Part shown: piece by piece, positions 18,716 to 27,100 of the stretch | Layout: the number at the start of each line of letters is the position of its first letter | How positions within the stretch are numbered: position 1 is the first letter of the stretch | Source of the DNA: CAJINA01 sp964636125 | GTDB lineage: Bacteria; Desulfobacterota; Desulfobacteria; Desulfobacterales; CAJINA01 | Assembly: GCA_964636125.1 (NCBI GenBank) | Contig: CAZWPX010000001.1 | Coordinates: 1-64,000 of the forward strand | Direction of reading: 5' to 3' | DNA length: 64,000 bases | Translations under genes and position numbers: made by a program | Notes under the pieces: model-generated | Seen by the model: only the letters and a program-made list of their open reading frames with translations | Database searches by the model: none | Told to the model about the DNA's origin: nothing

Positions 18716-18730
18716 CCAATTTCCATGCCA
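18716..18730 (-). promoter_or_regulatory. Possible sigma-54 promoter of the hybrid kinase
   Basis: On the minus strand TGGCATGGAAATTGG has the -24 TGGCATG block and TTG at -12 with correct spacing, but GG replaces the GC doublet. It shares the upstream CATATTCTGGCA with the better sigma-54 site at 35117-35132. It lies about 100 bases before the proposed start of the hybrid kinase. Confidence 0.4.
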
Positions 18731-18897
18731 GAATATGAAACAAACAAACATTTATTTTGTGCTTTAATTATAAGTGGTTATGATTTTGATTTCTTTTCGG
18801 ATGGATTCTCGGAAATATACAAAGTGTAAAGTTTGCAGGTGGGACGCTTTACAGCTTGTAAATCTTTACAGGTGTGATGGTGTTTTAAAAGGCGGTT

Positions 18898-21480
18898 TCA
18901 ATTTAATGGAATATCACTGATTTTAAAAATTGCACCGTCCCGACTCTCTATTTCGAAATTTCCATCTACCTGTCTGGCCAGGGTTTTGACCAGGTGCAAT
19001 CCCAAAGTGTTCGTGTTGCCCAGATCGATATCCTCGGGCAGTCCCCTGCCGTTGTCGCTCACACGCAACGAAAAGGTCCCATCGGTTCGGCGCAGGCTGA
19101 TCCGGATTTCACCCGCTTGCCTGTCTCCCGAAAAGGCGTGTTTCAGGCAATTTGAGACCAGTTCATTGATAATCAGGCTGCAGGGAATGGCTTTATTTAC
19201 TGTTATCATGACATCGTCTACATCCATATTCAGTTTAATGGCAGCGGGGTTCACCGCATAAGTCTGAAAAAGTTTTTCTGTAAGCTTGAGAATATATTGG
19301 CTGTAATCGATTTGTGCCAGGTCTTCGGATACATACAACTGGTCGTGTATCATCACCATCGATTGAATACGATTCCGGGCTTCCGCGAAGATTTGAGCCA
19401 TCTGTTCATCCCTGATATTCTGGGACTGCAGATACAAGAGGCTGGAGACAGTTTGCAGATTGTTTTTAACACGGTGGTGAATTTCCTGCAGCATGACCTC
19501 TTTTTCTCGAAGGGATTCTTGTATCCGTTTTTCCAATGCTTTACGTTTAGAGATGTCTTGCTTAACCGCAACAAAGTGCGTTGTTCCTCCCTCCTCATTG
19601 ATAACAGGGGCAATGGAGGCCTGTTCCCAGTACCCTGTGCCATCCTTGCGCTTGTTGTAAAACTCTCCGTACCATTCCCGGCCGGAGGTAATGGTTTGCC
19701 ACAATTCCCGGTAAAACGCTTCGGGATGTTTTCCCGATTTGAGGGTGCGGGGATTTTTCCCCAGCACTTCTTGCCGGGTGTACCCGGTCATCTCAACAAA
19801 TTTAGGGTTTACATATTCAATTCTGCCATCCGTATTTGTAATAACGATAGAATCCGGACTCTGCTCAACTGCCTGTCGGAATTTCTTCAATTCGGTATTT
19901 TGCATCTGAATCTGGAGGTGTTGTTTTTCCAGCGCCTCTTTGGATATTTGCCGCTCGGTGGCGTCTTCCAGGATTTGAATCACGCCAATTTTTTCTCCCC
20001 TGCCATTACGCAAGGGGACAAGGCGAACCTCGAGATAAGATCGCTTTTTCCATCTCGATGTGTACCAGCTTTCGAAGGATTGAACCTCACCTTTCTCTAT
20101 TGCTTTTCGAAAATACGCCCTCAAGCCGGTTCCCGTCAATGTCGGAAGGGTCAGGACATTGAGCCCGATGGTGGCCTCCAGGCTAGGCGATCCCAGGATT
20201 TTGATTGCTTTGGGATTGGCGTCGATGACATTGCCTTGCACATCCAGAGAAATAATTGCGACAGGTGCTTGATCCAGAAGAGTACGCAGGTATTGTTTCG
20301 ATTCTGTTAACGCATTCTCGGTCTTTGTCTGTTTGGTTATGTCTCTGGCAGTGCCCCGAATGTATTTTGAACCCGCTGAATCAGAAATCAAAGTACTTTT
20401 AAATTCAATTACTAATTCATCGCCGTGTTTCGTTAGAAGTGAGATGATTCCCTTGGCTCTTCCGCCTTCTGATATCGCTTTCAAATAGTTATCGAATTCA
20501 TCTTTATCTTTTTTCAAGACCATGTTTTTCAGGTTCAGCTTGAGAAGTTCATCAGGGCTGTAGCCGGTCAGTTCGATAGCAGCCAGGTTTGCTTTGATGA
20601 AATTTCCTTCATAATCGTGATAATATATCAAGTCGAATACATTTTCAAAAATTTCGTGATACTGAAATTCACTTAATTCCAATGCACTCTGAGCAGCTTT
20701 TTGTTCGGTGATATCCCTTAGAATAATGACTGACCCGGCCCCTTTCTGCGCCAGGGGCAAAACATTCAGGGTGACGATACGCTCACCAAGTTGAAAAGGA
20801 GTATCAGGCGGTATCTGCTCCGGATCGCCGGATTTAGTTTGCGTAAGGTTAGAGATTCGCAAATAGTTGTTTCCGGTAAAAAAGTCTGCAAAGCGCGCAC
20901 CGTACAGATCTTCTGCCGGCCGGTTGACCATGAAAAGAAACACCGGATTGGCAAAAGCGATTTTCCCTTCGGCATTGACTTCGACAATGCCCTCGGACAT
21001 CTTTTCCAAAATGGCTTCAAACCACTTTTTTTCATATAGCAGTTCTTTGGTGATGCCCCGCGCATACACCTGCTGTGCACCGAGGGTTTCCCCGGTCAGG
21101 CACCTCCGGGAGACAGATTCAGGGTGATCGAGAACTTCTATGATGTGTTTGGACACCGCATCCATCGGTCCCTTGGCAATGGATGCGTTTGCTTCCAATT
21201 TGGCGATATCGATCTTTTCTTCAGCTGAAATGTCGGATAGAATCACCAGGTAAACATCGTTTAGGTGCGGCATGCTGCGGATAATCCGGCACAACATCTT
21301 ACCGTCTATCCCGGGCATAATAAGATCTATAAAAATGACCTCAGGGGTATAAGCTTTAAGAATATTAAGCGCCTCCAGACCATCTTGAGCCGTTATAACC
21401 TGATGTCTCCCTTTTTCAAACGCCTTTGACATCGACTCGAGCAGAATCGGATCATTGTCTACGATTAATATTTTTTTCAT
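18898..21480 (-). CDS. REC-multiPAS-HisKA_2 histidine kinase
   Basis: 860 residues, soluble. Residues 1-120 form a receiver (FIDLIMPGIDG). Four PAS domains follow at about 150-255, 265-385, 390-510 and 520-640; the last contains the VNPKFVEMTGYTRQEVLGKN signature. A HisKA_2 phosphoacceptor follows (EIHHRVKNNLQ, about 655-665), then HATPase (NELVSNCLKHAF, NGRGLPED). HisKA_2 kinases typically signal to receivers without DNA-binding domains. Its ATG overlaps the stop of the sigma-54 activator by one base, so the two are coupled. The ligands of the PAS domains cannot be read. Confidence 0.9.
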   Translation of the reverse strand: MKKILIVDNDPILLESMSKAFEKGRHQVITAQDGLEALNILKAYTPEVIFIDLIMPGIDGKMLCRIIRSMPHLNDVYLVILSDISAEEKIDIAKLEANASIAKGPMDAVSKHIIEVLDHPESVSRRCLTGETLGAQQVYARGITKELLYEKKWFEAILEKMSEGIVEVNAEGKIAFANPVFLFMVNRPAEDLYGARFADFFTGNNYLRISNLTQTKSGDPEQIPPDTPFQLGERIVTLNVLPLAQKGAGSVIILRDITEQKAAQSALELSEFQYHEIFENVFDLIYYHDYEGNFIKANLAAIELTGYSPDELLKLNLKNMVLKKDKDEFDNYLKAISEGGRAKGIISLLTKHGDELVIEFKSTLISDSAGSKYIRGTARDITKQTKTENALTESKQYLRTLLDQAPVAIISLDVQGNVIDANPKAIKILGSPSLEATIGLNVLTLPTLTGTGLRAYFRKAIEKGEVQSFESWYTSRWKKRSYLEVRLVPLRNGRGEKIGVIQILEDATERQISKEALEKQHLQIQMQNTELKKFRQAVEQSPDSIVITNTDGRIEYVNPKFVEMTGYTRQEVLGKNPRTLKSGKHPEAFYRELWQTITSGREWYGEFYNKRKDGTGYWEQASIAPVINEEGGTTHFVAVKQDISKRKALEKRIQESLREKEVMLQEIHHRVKNNLQTVSSLLYLQSQNIRDEQMAQIFAEARNRIQSMVMIHDQLYVSEDLAQIDYSQYILKLTEKLFQTYAVNPAAIKLNMDVDDVMITVNKAIPCSLIINELVSNCLKHAFSGDRQAGEIRISLRRTDGTFSLRVSDNGRGLPEDIDLGNTNTLGLHLVKTLARQVDGNFEIESRDGAIFKISDIPLN

Positions 21481-23279
21481 TATTTAGGCCTTATAATTTT
21501 AAAGGCGCTCATTTTTTTATAAAGGGTTGGGCGGCTAATGCCCAGGATCCGGGCAGCTCCGGATTTATTCCAGTTGGCCAGATCAAGCGCCTTTAAAATT
21601 TCTGCGGATGGATCACCTTCGGCCGGTGTTTTCAGGGTGATCCGCGCTTGCCCGCGGATATCGGAAGGCAGGTGGTCCAGCGTAACAATCTGGCTCTTGC
21701 AAAGGACAAAGGCATGCTCAATTGTATGTTCCAATTCCCGGATATTGCCCGGCCAGTGATAATTCATGAATGCGGACATAACCTTGTCGGATACGCCTAA
21801 AATTTTCTGGCTGTTTTTTTTGTTGAACCGTTCAATAAAATGATCGATCAAGATCGGGATGTCTTCACGTCTTTCACGCAGCGGCGGTAAGTTTATTTCC
21901 ACTACCTTCAGGCGATAGTATAAATCTTCCCGGAAAGAACCCTGGCGCATTTTTTCCCGCAGGTCACTGTTTGTTGCCGCAATTATCCTTACATCAACGT
22001 TTATCGGTTTTGAATCTCCTACCATTTCAAATGTTTTTTCCTGAAGCACTCTTAAGAGGCTGACTTGGATTCTAGGGGATAACGTTCCGATCTCATCGAG
22101 AAAAATAGTGCCTCCATCGGCCTTTTTGAACCGGCCGGCCCTTGCTCTGACCGCATCGGTAAAGGCCCCTTTTACATGACCGAAAAGCTCGCTCTCGAGA
22201 AGGTTTTCAGCCAGGGCACTGCAGTTGACCGTCACCATGGGGCGGGTTCTGCGCTTGCCGCCATAGTGGAGCGCCTTGCAGATAAGTTCTTTGCCGGTAC
22301 CGCTTTCACCGGTAATTAAGGTACTGGTCTCTATGTCAGACAGCGTTTCAACCAGTTCGAAAATACGCTGCATTTTATTGCTTTTGCCGATAATGTTCCG
22401 AAAGGTATGCCTCTCTTTTAATTCCCGCTCCAGATAAGTCAACCTGGATATATCCTTTATCGCCAGGACTGTCCCGGTTATCTTATGGGTGGGGTCTTTT
22501 AAAAGGTTGCAGCTCAGCAGTACGGTCTGATTCGCATGACCCCCGCGTTTGAGTTCGGCAGGGTATTCTCGTACCGGCTGGTTGCTTTTTATTGTTTTCA
22601 AGATAGTTAAATGGCCGGCTTCTTTTATCGGGGTCTTGATTCCCAAAAAGTTTTTGCCAATAATTTTATGGGGAGAACAACCTAAGATGTTGTTTGTTGC
22701 TTCGTTGGCCGCGATAATTTTCAGGTTAAGATCCATGGTGATAAGCGCGGTATCCAGGCTACTGAATATGGCTTCAAGGGTGGTGCGGTAATTTTCCTTT
22801 TCGATCTCCACCGCTTTCATCTCCTGAAGCGTTTTATGAAGTCTGGACAGCAATCCATCTTTTTCTTTCTCCACCTTGTGTTTGTATAGAGCCATCTCGA
22901 TGACGGCATGCAGATCTTTATCCTCAAACGGTTTCGTGATATAACCAAACGGTTCGGTTATCTTTGCCTGCTGCACCGTTTCACGCCCTGAATAAGCGGT
23001 GAGATAGATCACCGGGATTTTAAAGCGAGTACGAATTTTGTCGGCGGCTTCCATGCCATCCATTTCGCCTTTTAGCCGGATGTCCATCAACACCAGATCA
23101 GGTCTGGTTCTATCGGCAGCTCTAATAGCCTCATTTCCATTGTCAAAGATACCGGCTACCCTATAACCAAACGCTTGAAGTCGGCCTTGTATTTCCTGGG
23201 CAACGATACCTTCGTCTTCAACAATTAAAATATTTGCTTTAGTCATTTTAGCAGCCGTGTTCAAAATCAAGGTTTTCAC
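21480..23279 (-). CDS. REC-PAS-sigma-54 activator-Fis protein
   Basis: 599 residues (GTG at 23279 without a clear ribosome site; ATG 23246 starting MTKANILIVEDE is an alternative). Order: receiver about 14-130, coiled linker, PAS about 170-285, AAA+ sigma-54 interaction domain about 305-535, Fis-type helix-turn-helix near the end (GAARILGISRPTLYKKM). Walker A is GESGTGKE. The sigma-54 loop reads GAFTDA rather than GAFTGA, a natural variant. It is the first gene of the island and couples to the following kinase by one base. A sigma-54-like site at 18716-18730 inside the island is a possible target. Confidence 0.92.
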   Translation of the reverse strand: MKTLILNTAAKMTKANILIVEDEGIVAQEIQGRLQAFGYRVAGIFDNGNEAIRAADRTRPDLVLMDIRLKGEMDGMEAADKIRTRFKIPVIYLTAYSGRETVQQAKITEPFGYITKPFEDKDLHAVIEMALYKHKVEKEKDGLLSRLHKTLQEMKAVEIEKENYRTTLEAIFSSLDTALITMDLNLKIIAANEATNNILGCSPHKIIGKNFLGIKTPIKEAGHLTILKTIKSNQPVREYPAELKRGGHANQTVLLSCNLLKDPTHKITGTVLAIKDISRLTYLERELKERHTFRNIIGKSNKMQRIFELVETLSDIETSTLITGESGTGKELICKALHYGGKRRTRPMVTVNCSALAENLLESELFGHVKGAFTDAVRARAGRFKKADGGTIFLDEIGTLSPRIQVSLLRVLQEKTFEMVGDSKPINVDVRIIAATNSDLREKMRQGSFREDLYYRLKVVEINLPPLRERREDIPILIDHFIERFNKKNSQKILGVSDKVMSAFMNYHWPGNIRELEHTIEHAFVLCKSQIVTLDHLPSDIRGQARITLKTPAEGDPSAEILKALDLANWNKSGAARILGISRPTLYKKMSAFKIIRPK

Positions 23280-23378
23280 AAAATGACTTGATCGCTGGGT
23301 TGAATCGAATCGCTGATCTGGAGGTCATGCGCAATGTTTTACGAACATGTGCGCGACCATCCCCAATTCACCGGCCCC

Positions 23379-23774
23379 TTATTTGCGCCAGCCGGGTTTG
23401 GAAAGCAACTCAATGATACCAACTGCGATGACGCTGAGGGCAATCGTCCACAAGATGATTTTGCCGCGCCAAGGGATATCAAAAGGCTCCAGAATAAGCC
23501 AGATAAATAAGACCCCGGCACCGGAAAAATTGATGACAATGGCCCCGCCGAGCCCAAGACCCCGGATATTTTTTGACCTGCCAAAGCGTTCAACCAGCAG
23601 GGCAAAGCCAATCCCGAGCAGGACGGCACCCAGAATGCTGGCATAAAAATTGGTGTTTGTGGGAGGCAGTCCGAGTAGATCAACCACACCGGCCGGGAAA
23701 AGCAGCAGCAGAATCCCCAGGGCCAGGTTGATTATCGCATCGATTACCAGGAGGGTTTTTTCTCGGGATTCCAC
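23379..23774 (-). CDS. Small four-helix membrane protein
   Basis: 131 residues with four predicted membrane helices (about 8-28, 45-65, 75-95, 105-122) and short basic loops (ERFGRSKNIRG). I do not recognise the family. It lies between the periplasmic binding protein and the sigma-54 activator, on the same strand as both. About 60 bases separate it from the binding-protein gene. Hydrophobic composition and regular helix spacing support a real inner-membrane protein. Confidence 0.6.
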   Translation of the reverse strand: MESREKTLLVIDAIINLALGILLLLFPAGVVDLLGLPPTNTNFYASILGAVLLGIGFALLVERFGRSKNIRGLGLGGAIVINFSGAGVLFIWLILEPFDIPWRGKIILWTIALSVIAVGIIELLSKPGWRK

Positions 23775-23834
23775 CAGGCTGCTCCCTTAAAGAGACCTTT
23801 GACTTCTTACAAATTTATCAAACTTGCCGATTAA

Positions 23835-24608
23835 TCAGTTTGGATTCAAATATTTTTCGAGAATTTTCTGGTAGGTTCCATTGGCCTTAATGGTATCCAG
23901 CGCTGCTTGAAAGCGGTTCACCATATCCCGGGAGGTTTTCAGGTTGAAAGCCGCGTAGAGTGCCGAAACTTTTTCAAAACAATACACTTTGCGGACGGCT
24001 TCTTCCGGAGCCATATCGCTCTGTCTGATAACGTGATACATGACCAGTTCCGGGTATCCGAGAAGATCGCCCCGCCCGGTCTGCAGCATGATAAAGGCTC
24101 TTTCAGCCGAGGTGATCAAAAAGAGGTTTTGGCTTTCGGAAAAGCCCTTCTGCATCAGGGCCTGGGCCGTTCGGCCTTTAAGCTGGGTAATGATGTGATA
24201 CTTTTGGGCCTCCTCGAGATTGTTGAATTGAATGTCCGGCCTGGTTTTCAAAGCAAACAGGCAGGACTGAACGGGTGCTACCGGCCCGGCCCACTGAAAC
24301 AGGTTTTCCCGTTTGGGGCTCCGGGCCATTGAAAAAATCAGGATATCTTTTTTATTCAAGGCCATTGCATAGGCCCGTGCCCAGGGATAGACTTTTATTT
24401 CGGCGGAAAGGTTCATGGCTGCCAGGACAGCCAGGACCACTTCCGTACTCATGCCGGTAACCTGGTCATTTTTAGTATAGTTGTAAGGTGGAAATTCTTC
24501 CGTTACGATCTGGAGGGGTTGGGACCAGGCGGGTGCCGTCGCCAGCAGGTATAGACAGACGGCCAGGGGCATCACGAGGCGACTGTGTTTTTTAACAAAG
24601 TTCAGCAT
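23835..24608 (-). CDS. Family 3-like periplasmic solute-binding protein
   Basis: 257 residues from ATG 24608, which gives a clean signal peptide (LVMPLAVCLYLLATAPAWS) cleaved before QPLQIVTEEFPPYNY. The frame extends to 24683 but that part lacks signal-peptide character. The mature part has the family 3 (amino-acid/polar solute) pattern: EFPPYNY, GMSTEVVLAVLAAM and PWARAYAMALNKKD. No ABC permease or ATPase is nearby, so it may be a stand-alone sensor or scavenging protein, as many such proteins in this group are. Ligand unknown. Confidence 0.8.
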   Translation of the reverse strand: MLNFVKKHSRLVMPLAVCLYLLATAPAWSQPLQIVTEEFPPYNYTKNDQVTGMSTEVVLAVLAAMNLSAEIKVYPWARAYAMALNKKDILIFSMARSPKRENLFQWAGPVAPVQSCLFALKTRPDIQFNNLEEAQKYHIITQLKGRTAQALMQKGFSESQNLFLITSAERAFIMLQTGRGDLLGYPELVMYHVIRQSDMAPEEAVRKVYCFEKVSALYAAFNLKTSRDMVNRFQAALDTIKANGTYQKILEKYLNPN

Positions 24609-24891
24609 AGGCAAGGTCACCCTTTTCAAGATGGCGACTATAGGGCTGCGGAACAAAACATTTTTCCGTGACCCATAGCTCAAGGTTAGACTGCGAGTCC
24701 GTCCAAAGTCAAGGCGGTTGTTTGGTGCGGGCGGTCTGGATGGCTTAACGTAAACGTGGAAATTGATCCCTGGAAAAGTCAGGCGGCAGGCGCAAAGCTG
24801 CCTGGAGGGGGCTCGTCATGGAATGATGATTTTAACGGCTTTGCACCTGCCGGCAAGGGCGGCAGTATTTAGGAGTTTCGAAGGCTTAGTC

Positions 24892-24928
24892 AGTGCCCAT
24901 CCATGCTTGGAAAGCATGGACGGATACT
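24892..24928. repeat. GTGCCCATCCATG palindrome, copy 1
   Basis: An imperfect palindrome with arms AGTGCCCATCCATGCTT and AAGCATGGACGGATACT at the 3' end of the aroF-pheA fusion gene. It may serve as its transcript end. The same motif recurs at 48282-48316 and, as a half, at 51204-51215. Confidence 0.55.
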
Positions 24929-26804
24929 AATAGATGCCAATAATCTTTAAGAAGTCAGTCCTCTCCTTGATGGATTCCAGAACCGGTTTAAAGGCTTTCT
25001 CACAGGCGTCGGCTTCCAGATCTGCATAAAACATGTACTCCCAGGGTTTACCGTGAATCGGCCTTGATTCAAGTTTGACAAGGTTGACGCTGTTTTCGGA
25101 AAAGACCTTCAAGACCTCATAAAGCGCACCGGGCTGGTTGCCGGTGGAGAAGATGATGGATGTCTTGTGCCTGGTTTTTCTGGAAATGGGCTGGCGGCTG
25201 ATAATCACAAAACGGGTATAATTCTGAGGGTTTGATTCCACGCCTTCTGCCAGGATGTCCATGTTATGGAGCTCGGCGGCTTCCAGGCTGCCGATGGCTG
25301 CCACGCTTTGATCGTCATTTCCGCTGATATATTTCACGGCACTGGCCGTGGCATTTACCGGAACCCGTTCCCAACGTTTGTTGCGATCCAGAAAATCGCG
25401 GCATTGGGTGACCACAGGGGCGGGGACCAGGATCTTGCGGATAGCGTCCAGGTCGGCCCCCGGGTGACCGATTAAATAATATTTGACCCGAAGCATAATT
25501 TCCCCCACGATGCTCAGGTCGTACTCCAGGAGCATTTCATAATTTTCGTGCATGCTGCCGGACAGCGAGTTTTCCAGGGGGATGACGCCGAATTCCACGT
25601 CGCCGTTTCTCACCGCATCGAAGACCGAGCGCCAGGACGGCATGGGGACAGCGGCCACCTGCTCACCGAAATACTGGACGCCGGCCTTATGCCCAAACGC
25701 CCCCTTTTCACCGAGAAAGGCCACCTTCTGTTTACCGCTGCCATTTTCACTGGCCAGGGTGCGGATGGCGGCGGCTTTTTCGAGATAGTTGAAATCGAGC
25801 TGCTTTTCCACAACCGGAGCGATTACGTGCAGATCCCGGGCCAGTTGCCCGAACTGCTTGGGGTATAGGCTCTGGGGGCCGTCGGAAAGTGCATTGTCCG
25901 GGTCGTGGTGTACTTCTATCATCAGGGCGTCCGCACCGGCAGCGACCGCCGCGCGGGCCATAGGGGCGACTTTTTCACGGATACCCGTGGCATGGCTGGG
26001 ATCGACAAGAACAGGCAGGTGGGTGAGCTTTTTCAAAATTGGAATAGCGGACAGGTCGAGTGTATTGCGGGTGTAGGGTTCGAATGTCCGGATGCCGCGT
26101 TCACACAGGATGACGTTTTCATTGCCCTCAGACAGGATGTATTCCGCGGACATGAGCCATTCCTTGATGGTCGAGGAAAGACCGCGTTTCAGGATGACCG
26201 GCTTTCCCATTCTGCCAACGCATTTAAGCAATTCGAAGTTCTGCATGTTGCGGGCCCCGATTTGGAGCACATCCACATACTTCATCATCAGGTCGGCATA
26301 GGTCGGGGAGGTGATCTCCGTTGCGACTCTCAGGCCGGTCTCCTCCCGGATTTCGGCCAGGATCTTGAGGCCCTCTTCTTCCAGACCCTGGAAGGAGTAA
26401 GGGGATGTGCGGGGTTTATACGCGCCGCCACGGAAAAGGACCGCGCCGTACTTTTTTACTTCGCGCGCGATGATCATGCACTGTTCGCGGCTTTCAACCG
26501 CGCAGGGCCCGGCCACGATGGCAATGCGATCCGAACCGACAGCCACATCGCCCACCTGGACCACGGTGTCTTCGGGATGCAGTTCCCGGCTCACCAGTTT
26601 AAAAGTGGTGGCGATGGGGATGACTGCCTCGACTCCGGGTAATTTTTTCAGGGCGTCGACATCCGTGTTGCCCCGGCCCACTGCCCCGATGATGTTCTGT
26701 CCGTTTTCGGCCAGGTCCCGCACAATACAGCCGTCTTTGTAAAGGCTGCTGCGAATGCCGTTTTCCTGTTCCGTGGTGATGCCTTCAGCCAATGTGATCA
26801 ACAT
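24927..26804 (-). CDS. DAHP synthase-prephenate dehydratase fusion
   Basis: 625 residues joining the first enzyme of the shikimate pathway to a terminal enzyme of phenylalanine synthesis. Residues 1-70 form a ferredoxin-like regulatory domain. Residues about 80-335 form a type I-beta DAHP synthase (GPCAVES, RGGAYKPRTSPYSFQG, DPSHATG). Residues about 355-530 form prephenate dehydratase (FLGEKGAFGHKA, GVIPLENSLSGS, NATASAV, NYTRFVII). Residues about 545-620 form an ACT domain (NQPGALYEVLKVF, KLESRP) that usually binds Phe. No chorismate mutase part is visible. SD is AGAAGGAG. The gene is preceded by a Phe-rich leader peptide and terminator, so transcription too should respond to Phe. Feedback inhibition through both domains is likely. 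Confidence 0.93.
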   Translation of the reverse strand: MLITLAEGITTEQENGIRSSLYKDGCIVRDLAENGQNIIGAVGRGNTDVDALKKLPGVEAVIPIATTFKLVSRELHPEDTVVQVGDVAVGSDRIAIVAGPCAVESREQCMIIAREVKKYGAVLFRGGAYKPRTSPYSFQGLEEEGLKILAEIREETGLRVATEITSPTYADLMMKYVDVLQIGARNMQNFELLKCVGRMGKPVILKRGLSSTIKEWLMSAEYILSEGNENVILCERGIRTFEPYTRNTLDLSAIPILKKLTHLPVLVDPSHATGIREKVAPMARAAVAAGADALMIEVHHDPDNALSDGPQSLYPKQFGQLARDLHVIAPVVEKQLDFNYLEKAAAIRTLASENGSGKQKVAFLGEKGAFGHKAGVQYFGEQVAAVPMPSWRSVFDAVRNGDVEFGVIPLENSLSGSMHENYEMLLEYDLSIVGEIMLRVKYYLIGHPGADLDAIRKILVPAPVVTQCRDFLDRNKRWERVPVNATASAVKYISGNDDQSVAAIGSLEAAELHNMDILAEGVESNPQNYTRFVIISRQPISRKTRHKTSIIFSTGNQPGALYEVLKVFSENSVNLVKLESRPIHGKPWEYMFYADLEADACEKAFKPVLESIKERTDFLKIIGIY

Positions 26805-26845
26805 TGTTTTCTCCTTCTAATTCGTAGTATTTATGGGCTTAAAAT

Positions 26846-26877
26846 AAAAAAAGCCCCGAGAAAATTCTCGGGGCTTT
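26846..26877 (-). terminator. Attenuator terminator before the DAHPS-PDT gene
   Basis: A perfect 13-base-pair stem, AAAGCCCCGAGAA (26877-26865) with TTCTCGGGGCTTT (26862-26850), a 2-base loop and a run of seven T ending at 26846. It sits about 40 bases before the start codon in the transcribed leader, so it acts as a regulated terminator rather than a gene end. CTCGGGGC at 26893-26886 can pair with its 5' half as antiterminator. Confidence 0.88.
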
Positions 26878-26885
26878 ATATTTGT

Positions 26886-26918
26886 GCCCCGAGCAGACCG
26901 TTGTCGGTCCACCCGGGG
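26886..26918 (-). promoter_or_regulatory. Attenuator switch hairpin
   Basis: CCCCG (26918-26914) pairs with CGGGG (26891-26887), and inside it GACCG (26909-26905) pairs with CGGTC (26900-26896). The 3' arm alternatively pairs perfectly over 8 bases with GCCCCGAG at 26874-26867, which would break the terminator. A second CGGTC at 26944-26940, in the last codons of the leader peptide, can compete for GACCG. These are the elements of ribosome-sensed attenuation. Confidence 0.7.
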
Positions 26919-26933
26919 TTCTGAACGTTAGTG

Positions 26934-27017
26934 TCAGACGACCGGACGGACGCTTCTAAAATAAAAAAAGAAGCGTCTGGATTTAAAAAGGCTTATATTT
27001 GCTAAAGTGTCTGGCAT
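26934..27017 (-). CDS. Phenylalanine leader peptide
   Basis: A 27-residue reading frame from ATG 27017 to TGA 26936-26934 in the leader of the DAHPS-PDT gene. It contains five Phe and one Tyr; residues 16-20 read FFFYF (TTC TTT TTT TAT TTT). The codon run sits in the loop of an 8-base-pair hairpin (GACGCTTC 26977-26970 with GAAGCGTC 26956-26949). The ribosome site is weak (AGAG). By analogy with enteric pheA leaders, a ribosome starved of Phe-tRNA stalls here and lets the antiterminator form. The peptide itself probably has no other function. It is too short for usual gene finders. Confidence 0.85.
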   Translation of the reverse strand: MPDTLANISLFKSRRFFFYFRSVRPVV

Positions 27018-27053
27018 TGATTTTCTCTTTTTCACACGCTTGATTGTCGCAAG

Positions 27054-27082
27054 ACCCTATGGTCTAACGGATTGTGTGTCAA
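27054..27082 (-). promoter_or_regulatory. Sigma-70-type promoter of the attenuated operon
   Basis: A perfect TTGACA at 27082-27077 is followed after 17 bases by TAGGGT (27059-27054), a weaker -10. Transcription would start near 27047, about 30 bases before the leader peptide. The promoter begins 19 bases after the stop codon of the upstream Ser/Thr kinase gene. Confidence 0.65.
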
Positions 27083-27100
27083 GTGTTTTATATTACATTT

